Positions 23,003 to 32,090 of a stretch of DNA of 44,008 nucleotides are shown here, piece after piece. The translations under genes and the position numbers were made by a program. The notes beneath the pieces are model-generated. The model did not search any database and was not told the origin of the DNA. It saw only the letters and a list, made by a program, of their open reading frames with translations. Positions within the stretch are counted from its first letter, which is position 1, and each line of letters starts with the position of its first letter. This DNA comes from Clostridia bacterium (GTDB lineage Bacteria; Bacillota; Clostridia; Christensenellales; Aristaeellaceae): the NCBI GenBank assembly GCA_017395685.1, contig JAFQOD010000030.1, positions 1 through 44,008 of the forward strand. Direction: 5' to 3'.

Positions 23003-24537
23003 ATGCGGATTCAGATCAATCAATTGGGCTATACTCCTTCCATGAAAAAATATGCCCTGCTGCGGGGGCAATTATCCAAAGAGGTGCATATCCTCAACGA
23101 AACAGGGCACATTGTGATGACCCTGCCCGTAGGAAACCCGCCTGTGGAAATCTGGGGCGATCCGGTATACACAGTGGATTTTCCGTCCTCAAAGAAAAGG
23201 GCGTTTATTTTCTGCGCTGCGGGGAGGAATGCTCCCATCCATTCCCCGTGGGGGATGATCCCTATCAGGGCTGTCTTACCGCCCTTGTGGATATGTTCTA
23301 TTATCAGCGCTGCGGGGATGACCTGGATGAAAGAATCGGCCCCTTTGCCCATCCTGCCTGCCATAACACCCCTGCCCGGGTATACGGAACGGATCAATTT
23401 TTGGATGTGACCGGCGGCTGGCATGACGCCGGGGATTTCGGCCGCTACATCGTGCCCGCCGCCAAGGCCGCCGCCGATCTGATGCTGGCCTGGCAATGGA
23501 ATGAGCATGCCTTCGCCGTCCCCGGCGTCACCCCCATCCGGGAGGAAACCCGGTATGAATTGGAATGGATGCTGAAAATGCAGCGGGCGGACGGCGGGGT
23601 GTATCACAAGGTAAGCTGTGCCCGATTCTGCGCCATGATCATGCCCCACGAAGAAAAAGAAGAATTGATCATCAGCCCGGTTTCCACCACCGCCACCGGG
23701 GATTTTGCCGCCTGCATGGCCATGGCCAGCCGCTTCTATGAAGCAATCGACGCACCCTTTGCCGCCCGGATGCTGGAAGCGGCCAAAAAGGCCTGGGATT
23801 TCCTGATGCAATCCGATCCCCTCCTCTTTTCCAATCCCCAGGGGGTATCCACCGGCGGCTACGGCGACCGCAGCGATGAGGATGAACGGCTGTGGGCCCA
23901 TGTGGAGCTGGCTCTGGCCACAGGAGAGGAAAAATATCTATCCGCCGCCCGGGAAGCGCTGGATGCCATCGACCGCACCTTCGCCCCCTTGGGCTGGGGG
24001 GATGTAAGGGGCTATGCCGCCCTGAGCGGAATGCAGCTGCCCGGGAAAATGGGGGCCATCTGCCGGGAATGGGTGATTGGGGCGGCGGACAGACTGCTTC
24101 CCCGGATCAATGCCTACGGCATTACCATGATGGAACGGCTGCCCTGGGGCAGCAATATGAATATCGCCAATGACGGCATGCTCTTTTATCAGGCCTATCT
24201 GCTCACCGGGGATGAAAAATACCGCCTGGCCGCAGAAAAGCAGCTGCATTATATCCTGGGCGTCAACCCGGTGGATTATTGCTATGTATCCGGCTTCGGC
24301 TCCCATCCCATGTGCCATCCCCATCACCGGCCCAGCGTGGCCCTGGGCATCTGCCAGCCGGGCATGCTTTCCGGCGGCGCCGCCAGCGGCCTGATGGACG
24401 CCTGCGCCCGGGAGCACCTGCAGGGCCAGCCGGCAGGGAAATGCTTCATCGACCGATACGAAAGCTATTCCACCAATGAAATCTGCATCTACTGGAATTC
24501 GCCCCTGGTGGCGCTGCTGGCCGGGCTGATGCGCTGA
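23003..24537 (+). CDS. GH9-family glycoside hydrolase (cellulase/cellodextrinase type), split by an apparent frameshift
   Basis: A GH9 enzyme with an N-terminal Ig-like domain, in two frames. From ATG 23003 (AAGGAG upstream) the first frame gives MRIQINQLGYTPSMKKYALL...VYTVDF, a typical CelD_N start. At 23177-23184 the frame must shift by -1 in a T4 run to continue as SVLKEKGVYFLRCGEEC...VGDDPYQG and the catalytic (alpha/alpha)6 domain. GH9 motifs there are intact: TGGWHDAGDFGRYIVP with the catalytic Asp pair, HHRPS, and YSTNEICIYWNSP with the catalytic Glu. The second open frame alone runs 23248-24537 from a GTG. There is no signal peptide, so the enzyme would be cytoplasmic and act on imported oligosaccharides. 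A homopolymer error, a true mutation or slippage are all possible. Confidence 0.85.
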
Positions 24538-24560
24538 TTTCGCACCCGGATAAACATGAA

Positions 24561-24595
24561 AACGCCCGCCTTTCCATCACGGAAATGCGGGCGTT
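24561..24595 (+). terminator. Bidirectional hairpin between GH9 and cyclophilin genes
   Basis: Stem AACGCCCGC (24561-24569) / GCGGGCGTT (24587-24595) with an inner TTCC/GGAA pairing, between convergent genes. T tracts are short on both sides, so termination strength is uncertain. Confidence 0.6.
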
Positions 24596-24609
24596 CTGAT
24601 TGAATCGAT

Positions 24610-25254
24610 TCAGGGCTTTTCAATCCTGCGGATGGCCGTGATCACCGGCTGATCCTGCGGAGCCACGGTGCCGTTATAATCCTGGACAGGGGTATTGGCG
24701 CACAGGGCATCCACTACCTCCATGCCCGAAAGCACCTTGCCGAAGGCGGCATAGGCCCCATCCAGATGGGGGGCTGCCTGATGCATGATGAAAAACTGGG
24801 AAGAGGCGCTGTCGGGATCGGCAGAACGGGCCATGGAAAGCACGCCGCGGGTATGCTTGAGATCATTATTGACGCCGTTCTGGCTGAATTCACCCTTGAT
24901 ATTCTTCCCCGATCCGCCGTAGCCATTGCCCAGGGGATCGCCGCCCTGCACCATAAAGCCGCTGATGATCCGATGGAAGGTGAGCCCGTCATAAAATTTT
25001 TCATCCACCAGGCTGAGGAAATTTTCCACCGTGACCGGGGCCTTATCCCCATACAGTTCCGCAGTGATCACCCCGGCATCCTTCACTTCAATTTCAACAT
25101 AATAGGTGCCGCCAAAGCCGCCCTTTTCCCCGCCAAAGAGGAAAACGGCGCCCACCGCCAGCATGATCACCACCAGCACCGCCGCCCCCATCAGCAGCAG
25201 CTGCTTTTGATTCATCTGCTTCTTATCCTGTTTCTTTGCCTGCTTGCCAGCCAT
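24610..25254 (-). CDS. Membrane-anchored cyclophilin-type peptidyl-prolyl isomerase
   Basis: A 214-residue protein: Lys/Gln-rich cytosolic N-terminus, one membrane helix (LLLMGAAVLVVIMLAVGAVFLF), then an extracytoplasmic cyclophilin domain. Hallmarks are APVTVENFLSLVDEKFYDG, LTFHRIISGFMVQGGDPLGNG, GVLSMARSADPDSASSQFFI and YAAFGKVLSGMEVVD; the catalytic Arg of FHRII is present. It would assist folding of secreted proteins beside the PrsA-like lipoprotein. Start at 25254 is eight bases after AAGGAG; an earlier GTG is too close. Own strong promoter. Confidence 0.93.
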   Translation of the reverse strand: MAGKQAKKQDKKQMNQKQLLLMGAAVLVVIMLAVGAVFLFGGEKGGFGGTYYVEIEVKDAGVITAELYGDKAPVTVENFLSLVDEKFYDGLTFHRIISGFMVQGGDPLGNGYGGSGKNIKGEFSQNGVNNDLKHTRGVLSMARSADPDSASSQFFIMHQAAPHLDGAYAAFGKVLSGMEVVDALCANTPVQDYNGTVAPQDQPVITAIRRIEKP

Positions 25255-25287
25255 TTGATTCACTCCTTACACAAATGTTTCCTTCAT

Positions 25288-25316
25288 ATTATATCCAATT
25301 CCTTCCCCTGTTGCAA
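25288..25316 (-). promoter_or_regulatory. Promoter of cyclophilin gene
   Basis: Minus strand: -35 TTGCAA (25311-25316), 17-nt spacer, consensus -10 TATAAT (25288-25293), 33 nt before the start. Confidence 0.8.
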
Positions 25317-25504
25317 GCAAAAGCCGCCTGGGCAAAAACGCCCCCTGTTCAGCGGAAATTATTTCCCCCCTGTAATACAAAATTCAACATATCTTAACGG
25401 AAATTCCGGACGGACGATAGCTTTTTTTGAAATCTTATAGTATAATATATTTTGGGTTTTGATGTGCATTCTTATGCTGCGCCAGACCCGGGAAGGAGTA
25501 TTGC

Positions 25505-26266
25505 ATGATCTACGATTTGCAGAAGGCCAGCATGTGGAAGCGGATATCCGCCTTTTTGTTCGATGGGATTCTGCTGGGCATCATCGCGGTGCTCTTTGCG
25601 CTGATGCTGTCCGGGCTGACGGGCTATAACGGCTATGCCGCCCAGGTAAACGACGCCTATGCCCGCTACGGAGAGCAATATCAGGTGGATATGCAGATCA
25701 CCAGCGCCGCCTATGAGGCCCTGGATGAAGCAGGACGGCAGAACCTGCAGGCCGCCTACGACGCCCTCAATGCAGATGAAGGCGCCCGCCATGCCCTGAG
25801 CATGATGATGGAGCTGAGCCTGCTGATCGTCTCCTTCGGGCTGCTGCTGGGCTTTGTGGTGATGGAATTCATCATTCCCCTGCTGTTCAAAAACGGCCAG
25901 ACGCTGGGCAAAAAGATTTTCGGCATTGCCGTCATGCACACCTCCGGGGTGAAAATCAGCGGCCCCATGCTCTTTGCCCGCACCATCCTTGGCAAATACG
26001 CAGTGGAAACCATGGTGCCCGTCTATATCCTGCTGATGATGCTCTTTGGCCAGATCGGCATTGTGGGCCCCGCCATTCTGATCCTGCTGATGATTCTGCA
26101 GGCCGGGGTGATGATCGGCACCCACACCAATTCCATGATCCATGATCTGCTGGCCAAGACCGTTACCGTGGATATGGGCAGCCAGATGATCTTTGAATCC
26201 CAGGAGGCGCTGATCGCCTACAAGGAAAAAATCCATGCAGAAAAGGCCGCCAAAGAGGCCTACTGA
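25505..26266 (+). CDS. RDD-family membrane protein
   Basis: A 253-residue protein of the RDD family with four predicted membrane helices. Family marks are WKRISAFLFDGILLGIIAVL at the start, FKNGQTLGKKIFGIAVM in the middle and MIHDLLAKTVTVD near the end. A polar stretch of about 60 residues lies between the first and second helices, probably outside. Some RDD proteins act as sodium-proton antiporters, others are unknown. Upstream TATAAT (about 25440) lacks a clear -35. It precedes the ABC importer by 44 nt and may or may not belong to that transcript. Confidence 0.88.
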   Translation: MIYDLQKASMWKRISAFLFDGILLGIIAVLFALMLSGLTGYNGYAAQVNDAYARYGEQYQVDMQITSAAYEALDEAGRQNLQAAYDALNADEGARHALSMMMELSLLIVSFGLLLGFVVMEFIIPLLFKNGQTLGKKIFGIAVMHTSGVKISGPMLFARTILGKYAVETMVPVYILLMMLFGQIGIVGPAILILLMILQAGVMIGTHTNSMIHDLLAKTVTVDMGSQMIFESQEALIAYKEKIHAEKAAKEAY

Positions 26267-26310
26267 TATACAAGTAACCAATCTACAATCAATAAGGGAA
26301 GGGAATCAAA

Positions 26311-27405
<1,095 letters not shown>

Positions 27406-27416
27406 GGTGATGCGCA

Positions 27417-28376
27417 ATGGTAGATAACAGACAACAATGGAAGGCCTGGCTGTATCTGGCCCCGGCCATCGTGCTTTTGCTGATATTCACCGTATGGCCC
27501 ATCATCAATACGGTGGTTATGTCCTTCATGGAAGGCTACAGCGGCCTGCTCAAGGCCGGCGGCCAGGCATCCTTCAGCATCGGCGTCAATAATTTTGCCC
27601 GTGTAATCGGCCAGCCCACCTTCCAGCAATCCCTGAAAAACACCATCCTGCTGTGCGTGCTGACGGTGCCCATCTCCACGGTGCTGGCGCTGCTCATCGC
27701 CGTGGCCCTCAATTCCATCAAGGTTTTCCAGAAGGGCCTGCAGACGGTATTCTTCCTTCCCTATGTGACCAACTCCATCGCCATCGGCATGGTATTTGCC
27801 GCCATGTTCAATATCATCGGCAATATCGGCACCCGGCGTGAAGTGATCAGCAGCTACGGCGTCATCAACGATCTGATCCGCTTCATCAGCGGCAATCCCA
27901 ATCCCAAGAATTATATCAACTGGATCAACAATGGATCCGATTACTGGGCCAATATGTTCGTGATGGTGGTTTACATCGTCTGGAACGCCCTGCCCTTCAA
28001 GATCCTGGTGCTGCTGGGCGGATTGCAGAGCATCAACAAGCAGTATTACGACGCTGCCAAGGTGGATTCCACCCCCCGCTGGCGGGTGCTCACCCGGATC
28101 ACTGTGCCCCTGCTTTCCCCCATGCTTGCCTATGTGGTCATTACCGGCTTTATCGGCGGCTTCAAGGAATATACCAGCATCGTGGGTATCTTCGGCGAAA
28201 ATATGGGCCCTGCCCATGCCCCCGGTCGGATGAACACCATGGTAGGCCTGATCTATGATTCCCTGGAGCAGAACAAGCAGGGCGAGGCCAGCGCCGCCGC
28301 ACTGATCCTGTTCGGCATCATTCTTGTTGTCACCATGATTAATCTGTGGGTCAGCAAGAAAAAGACCCATTACTAA
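27417..28376 (+). CDS. ABC importer permease, MalF/UgpA class
   Basis: A 319-residue CUT1 permease with about six membrane helices, starting WLYLAPAIVLLLIFTVWPII. The EAA-type coupling loop is DAAKVDSTPRWRVLTRITVP, which contacts the ATPase. A loop of about 35 residues between helices (ISSYGVINDLIRFISGNPNP...) is longer than in many relatives. ATG follows GAGGTGA overlapping the end of the ATPase gene. Pairs with the permease at 28389. Confidence 0.92.
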   Translation: MVDNRQQWKAWLYLAPAIVLLLIFTVWPIINTVVMSFMEGYSGLLKAGGQASFSIGVNNFARVIGQPTFQQSLKNTILLCVLTVPISTVLALLIAVALNSIKVFQKGLQTVFFLPYVTNSIAIGMVFAAMFNIIGNIGTRREVISSYGVINDLIRFISGNPNPKNYINWINNGSDYWANMFVMVVYIVWNALPFKILVLLGGLQSINKQYYDAAKVDSTPRWRVLTRITVPLLSPMLAYVVITGFIGGFKEYTSIVGIFGENMGPAHAPGRMNTMVGLIYDSLEQNKQGEASAAALILFGIILVVTMINLWVSKKKTHY

Positions 28377-28388
28377 GGAGGGGCCTGT

Positions 28389-29282
28389 ATGTCTGAAAAT
28401 ACTACGAAAATCATGCAAGCCCGGGACATGAAAAAGAAAGGCACCACCCAGAAGGTCGGCAAGGTATTCGGCCTCATCGGCGTGTATGCTTTCCTGCTTA
28501 TCATGGCCATCATCGTGCTCTTCCCCTTCTACTGGATGCTGATTTCCTCCCTCAAATCCCTGGCGGAATACCGGCTCAGTCCTCCCACCTTCATTCCCCG
28601 GGCCTTCCTCTTTTCCAATTACATCGATGCCTTCACCACCGCCAATCTGGGCCGGCTGTTCCTCAATACCATGTATGTAGGCGTGGTATCCACCCTGCTT
28701 TCCCTGGTGATCACCATTTTCACCGCCTTCGCCTTTGCAAGGCTTGAATTCAAGGGCAAGGAGCTGCTTTTCGCCGCCCTGCTGGCCACCATGATGATCC
28801 CCGGCGAGCTTTTCACCATCACCAATTTCTCCACGGTGATTTCCTTTGGCTGGCTGAACACCTATACCGTTCTGATCGTGCCCTTCCTGGTGAGCATTTT
28901 CTATATCTATCTTCTCCGCCAGAATTTCCTGCAGATTCCCAATGAACTGTATCTGGCCGCCAAGGTGGATGGCACCAGCGATTTCAAATACCTGTGGAAG
29001 GTAATGGTTCCCCTCAGCCTGCCCACCCTGATTTCCATCACCATCCTGAAGATGATGGGCGCCTGGAACAGCTATATCTGGCCCCGGCTGGTGGCCAATG
29101 ACGAAGCCCACCGGATGATCACCAACGGCCTTCGCAATGCCTTCACTACCACCTCCGGCGACGTCAATTACCCCGTGCAGATGGCGGCCGTCGCTCTGGT
29201 ATCCGCGCCCCTGTTCCTGGTCTTTGTGTTCCTGCGCAAGTATATCATGTCCGGCGTCAGCCGCAGCGGCATCAAAGGCTAA
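28389..29282 (+). CDS. ABC importer permease, MalG/UgpE class
   Basis: A 297-residue second CUT1 permease with six helices, preceded by a perfect TAAGGAGG. Conserved regions are VLFPFYWMLISSLKSLAEY, the mid-protein ALLATMMIPGELFTI and the EAA-type loop LAAKVDGTSDFKYLWKVMVP. A basic N-terminal tail of about 30 residues (MKKKGTTQKVGK) precedes the first helix. Same operon as its partner and the binding protein. Confidence 0.92.
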   Translation: MSENTTKIMQARDMKKKGTTQKVGKVFGLIGVYAFLLIMAIIVLFPFYWMLISSLKSLAEYRLSPPTFIPRAFLFSNYIDAFTTANLGRLFLNTMYVGVVSTLLSLVITIFTAFAFARLEFKGKELLFAALLATMMIPGELFTITNFSTVISFGWLNTYTVLIVPFLVSIFYIYLLRQNFLQIPNELYLAAKVDGTSDFKYLWKVMVPLSLPTLISITILKMMGAWNSYIWPRLVANDEAHRMITNGLRNAFTTTSGDVNYPVQMAAVALVSAPLFLVFVFLRKYIMSGVSRSGIKG

Positions 29283-29354
29283 ATTCCCTTCCGGTTATCT
29301 GGCGAAATGCCTGTAACATATCTATCCAATCAAAAGAAAGGACGGAAACCAAAA

Positions 29355-30743
29355 ATGAAGAAGCTTCTCTCCATCCTCCTGCTGGTGACCATGCTGCTGA
29401 GCGTTGCCTCTGTAGCCGTGGCCGAAGACGCCCCTGCCTATGACGGCAGCGAAGTGACCATCTCCTTCTACAACACCATGGGCTCCAACCTGACCCCCGT
29501 TCTGGATGCCTACATCGCCGAATTCAACACCCTGTATCCCAACATCAAGGTGGAATACACCTCTGTTGGCAGCTATGACGACGTACGCGACCAGATTTCC
29601 AAGGAAATTCCCGAAGGCATTCAGCCCAACATGGCCTACTGCTATCCTGACCATGTGGCCCTGTACAACCTGGCCAAGGCCGTGCAGACCCTGGATGCTT
29701 ACATCGAAAGCGATGCCGTGATCACCCGCGCCGATGGTACCACCGAAGTTTTCGGCCTGACCGATGAACAGAAGGCTGACTTCATCGAAGGTTACTACAA
29801 CGAAGGCAAGCAGTTCGGTGACGGCCTGATGTACACCCTGCCCATGAGCAAGTCCACCGAAGTGCTCTATTACAACAAGACCTTCTTCGATGCCAACAAT
29901 CTCTCCCTGCCCACCACCTGGGCCGACCTGGAAGAACTGTGCAAGAAGATCATCGAAATCGATCCCATGGCCATTCCTCTGGGCTATGACAGCGAATCCA
30001 ACTGGTTCATCACCATGTGTGAACAGGGCAAGATTCCCTACACCTCCGCCACCGCCCCCCACTTCCTCTTCGACAATGCCGAAGCCAAGGAATTTGTCAA
30101 GATGTTCCGTGACTGGTATCAGGAAGGTTACCTGACCACCCAGAGCCTGTACGGTGCTTACACCTCCGGCCTGTTCGTATCCACCTCCGATATCAAGAGC
30201 TACATGTCCATCGGTTCTTCCGCCGGCGCCACCCATCAGCGGCCTGCCAAGGGCGCCGATGGCAGCTATCCCTTCGAAGTGGGCATCGCCACCATCCCCC
30301 AGATGGACGCCGCCAACAAGAAGGTTATCTCTCAGGGTCCCTCCCTGTGCATCTTCAAGGATGCCAATGCTCAGGAAGTTGCTGCCAGCTGGCTGTTTGC
30401 CAAGTTCCTGACCACCAACGTCAATTTCCAGGCTGAATTCTCCATGGCTTCCGGTTACGTGCCCGTCATCAAGTCCGTCAACCAGAACGAAGTGTATGCC
30501 GAATTCCTCAACAGCGCCGACGGCGGCGATTACATCTCCGCTCTGTCCGCCAAGGTTTGTCTGGAACAGGCTGACGCCTATTACACCTCCCCCGCCTTCA
30601 ACGGCTCCTCCACTGCCCGCAGCCAGGTGGGCCCCCTGATGACCAAGTGCTTCACCATTCCCGATGGTTCCGACGTGGACGGCCTGGTTGACGCCGCTTT
30701 CGCTGATGCCATCGCCGAATGCGAATATTCCATCGGCTGGTAA
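29355..30743 (+). CDS. Extracellular solute-binding protein, sugar family 1 type
   Basis: A 462-residue binding protein of the family-1 type. Signal peptide KKLLSILLLVTMLLSVASVAVA then EDAPAYDG: no lipobox Cys is present, so type I cleavage near residue 23 is predicted, unlike most Gram-positive binding proteins, which are lipid-anchored. The mature part has VTISFYNTMGSNLTPVLDAY, TLPMSKSTEVLYYNKTFFD and LPTTWADLEELCKKI, all typical. Codon choice is strongly biased (GAA, CTG, AAC), implying high expression. Start at 29355 after GAAAGGACGG. The ligand is not predictable, and the nuclease-like gene downstream leaves open a non-sugar ligand. Confidence 0.92.
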   Translation: MKKLLSILLLVTMLLSVASVAVAEDAPAYDGSEVTISFYNTMGSNLTPVLDAYIAEFNTLYPNIKVEYTSVGSYDDVRDQISKEIPEGIQPNMAYCYPDHVALYNLAKAVQTLDAYIESDAVITRADGTTEVFGLTDEQKADFIEGYYNEGKQFGDGLMYTLPMSKSTEVLYYNKTFFDANNLSLPTTWADLEELCKKIIEIDPMAIPLGYDSESNWFITMCEQGKIPYTSATAPHFLFDNAEAKEFVKMFRDWYQEGYLTTQSLYGAYTSGLFVSTSDIKSYMSIGSSAGATHQRPAKGADGSYPFEVGIATIPQMDAANKKVISQGPSLCIFKDANAQEVAASWLFAKFLTTNVNFQAEFSMASGYVPVIKSVNQNEVYAEFLNSADGGDYISALSAKVCLEQADAYYTSPAFNGSSTARSQVGPLMTKCFTIPDGSDVDGLVDAAFADAIAECEYSIGW

Positions 30744-30758
30744 TCCCCTCCTTTCTTC

Positions 30759-32066
30759 ATGAAAAAGATGCAGCGATTTTTGATCGTCTGTTTGTCCGTC
30801 CTTCTCCTGGCGGGGATTTTCCCCGCCGGGGCCGAAGGGACAAAGGCGGATCTGGCCGGTTCCATCCAGCTGAATTTCGCCTCTGAAACGGTCAAGCAGC
30901 AGGTCAGCGTAAAAACCTACATCGACGGGGACACCGTACATTTCTTCGTTCCCGAAACGGTGATGGCGGGCGGCGTGCTAAAGGCCCGGTTCCTGGCCAT
31001 CAACACCCCCGAAACCACCGGAAAAATTGAGGAATACGGCAAGCGGGCCGCCGCTTTCACCAAAGAAAAGCTGCAGAATGCCGCATCCATTATCATCGAA
31101 TCTGATAATGGCGCCTGGAATAAGGATTCCACCGGCGATCGATATCTGGTGTGGGTATGGTACAGGGAATCCATTGACGCCCCCTACCGCAACCTGAATA
31201 TCGAAATTCTGCAAAACGGCCTGGCCAAGCCCAATTCCTCCGGCAATAACCGCTACGGCGATATCTGCCTGGATGCCATCGATCAGGCAAAGGCACGGAA
31301 GCTGAGCCTGTATTCCGGCCAGAAGGATCCGGATTTCTATTACGGCGACGCGATTGAATTGACGCTGAAGGAGCTGCGCAGCAATCCTCAGGCCTATAAC
31401 GGCAAAAAGGTTGCCTTCAACGGAATCATCACCATGAACAGCAATAACAGCGTCTATCTGGAATCCTATGACGCCGAGACGAATATGTATTTCGGTCTTT
31501 CCGTCTATTACGGATACAGCCTGAACGGCAAAGGGCTGGAAATCCTGAATGTGGGCAATGAAGCCCGCATCGTGGGCACCATGCAGTATTATGAGGCCGG
31601 CGACACCTGGCAGGTATCCGGCCTTACCTACCGGATGATGAAGCCCAAGGATCCCGGCAACATCCAGAAGCTGAGCGACGGCCATTCCCCGGCCTGGGTG
31701 CTCACCACACCGGATACCTTCCTCCACGGCAAGGTGCTGATCCAGGGCGAAGAAAGCCAGCAGGCTTTCGATTACGCCCAGATGGCCGTTGCCACCTCTG
31801 TGGAAATGAAGAATCTGAAGGTGGAAAGCATCTATACCACCCAGGATGAAGACAGCTCCTCCAATGGGGCCATGACCCTCACCTGCACCGCAGAGGGGGA
31901 AACCATCCAGGTGCGCACCGCCGTGCTCTATGACGAAAACCGGGCCCTGATCAGGGAAGACGCCTATCTGGGCAAGGTGATCGACGTCCGGGGCATTGTG
32001 GATTATTTCGAGGGGGCCTACCAGATCAAGGTATTCACCCCCAATGCAATCACCATTCACCCATAA
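30759..32066 (+). CDS. Secreted SNase-like nuclease with two OB-fold domains
   Basis: A 435-residue exported protein. Signal peptide to about 26 (LIVCLSVLLLAGIFPAGA). Residues 45-190 are a staphylococcal-nuclease-like domain: YIDGDTVHF (Asp58), ARFLAINTPET (Arg77, Glu85), YGKRAAAFTKEKL and DRYLVWVWY (Arg128). The calcium-ligand Asp of the reference enzyme is Asn82, as in some homologues, so activity is likely but untested. Two OB-like domains follow: about 200-295, with VGNEARIVGTMQYYEAGD, and about 320-435, with YLGKVIDVRGIVDYFEGAYQ. B. subtilis YhcR also joins SNase and OB folds. The 15-nt gap after the binding-protein gene has no SD; it contains CCTCCTTTCT, a copy of the 16S rRNA tail. Confidence 0.85.
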   Translation: MKKMQRFLIVCLSVLLLAGIFPAGAEGTKADLAGSIQLNFASETVKQQVSVKTYIDGDTVHFFVPETVMAGGVLKARFLAINTPETTGKIEEYGKRAAAFTKEKLQNAASIIIESDNGAWNKDSTGDRYLVWVWYRESIDAPYRNLNIEILQNGLAKPNSSGNNRYGDICLDAIDQAKARKLSLYSGQKDPDFYYGDAIELTLKELRSNPQAYNGKKVAFNGIITMNSNNSVYLESYDAETNMYFGLSVYYGYSLNGKGLEILNVGNEARIVGTMQYYEAGDTWQVSGLTYRMMKPKDPGNIQKLSDGHSPAWVLTTPDTFLHGKVLIQGEESQQAFDYAQMAVATSVEMKNLKVESIYTTQDEDSSSNGAMTLTCTAEGETIQVRTAVLYDENRALIREDAYLGKVIDVRGIVDYFEGAYQIKVFTPNAITIHP

Positions 32067-32090
32067 CACATTTGAAAAGGAGCAGCAACA

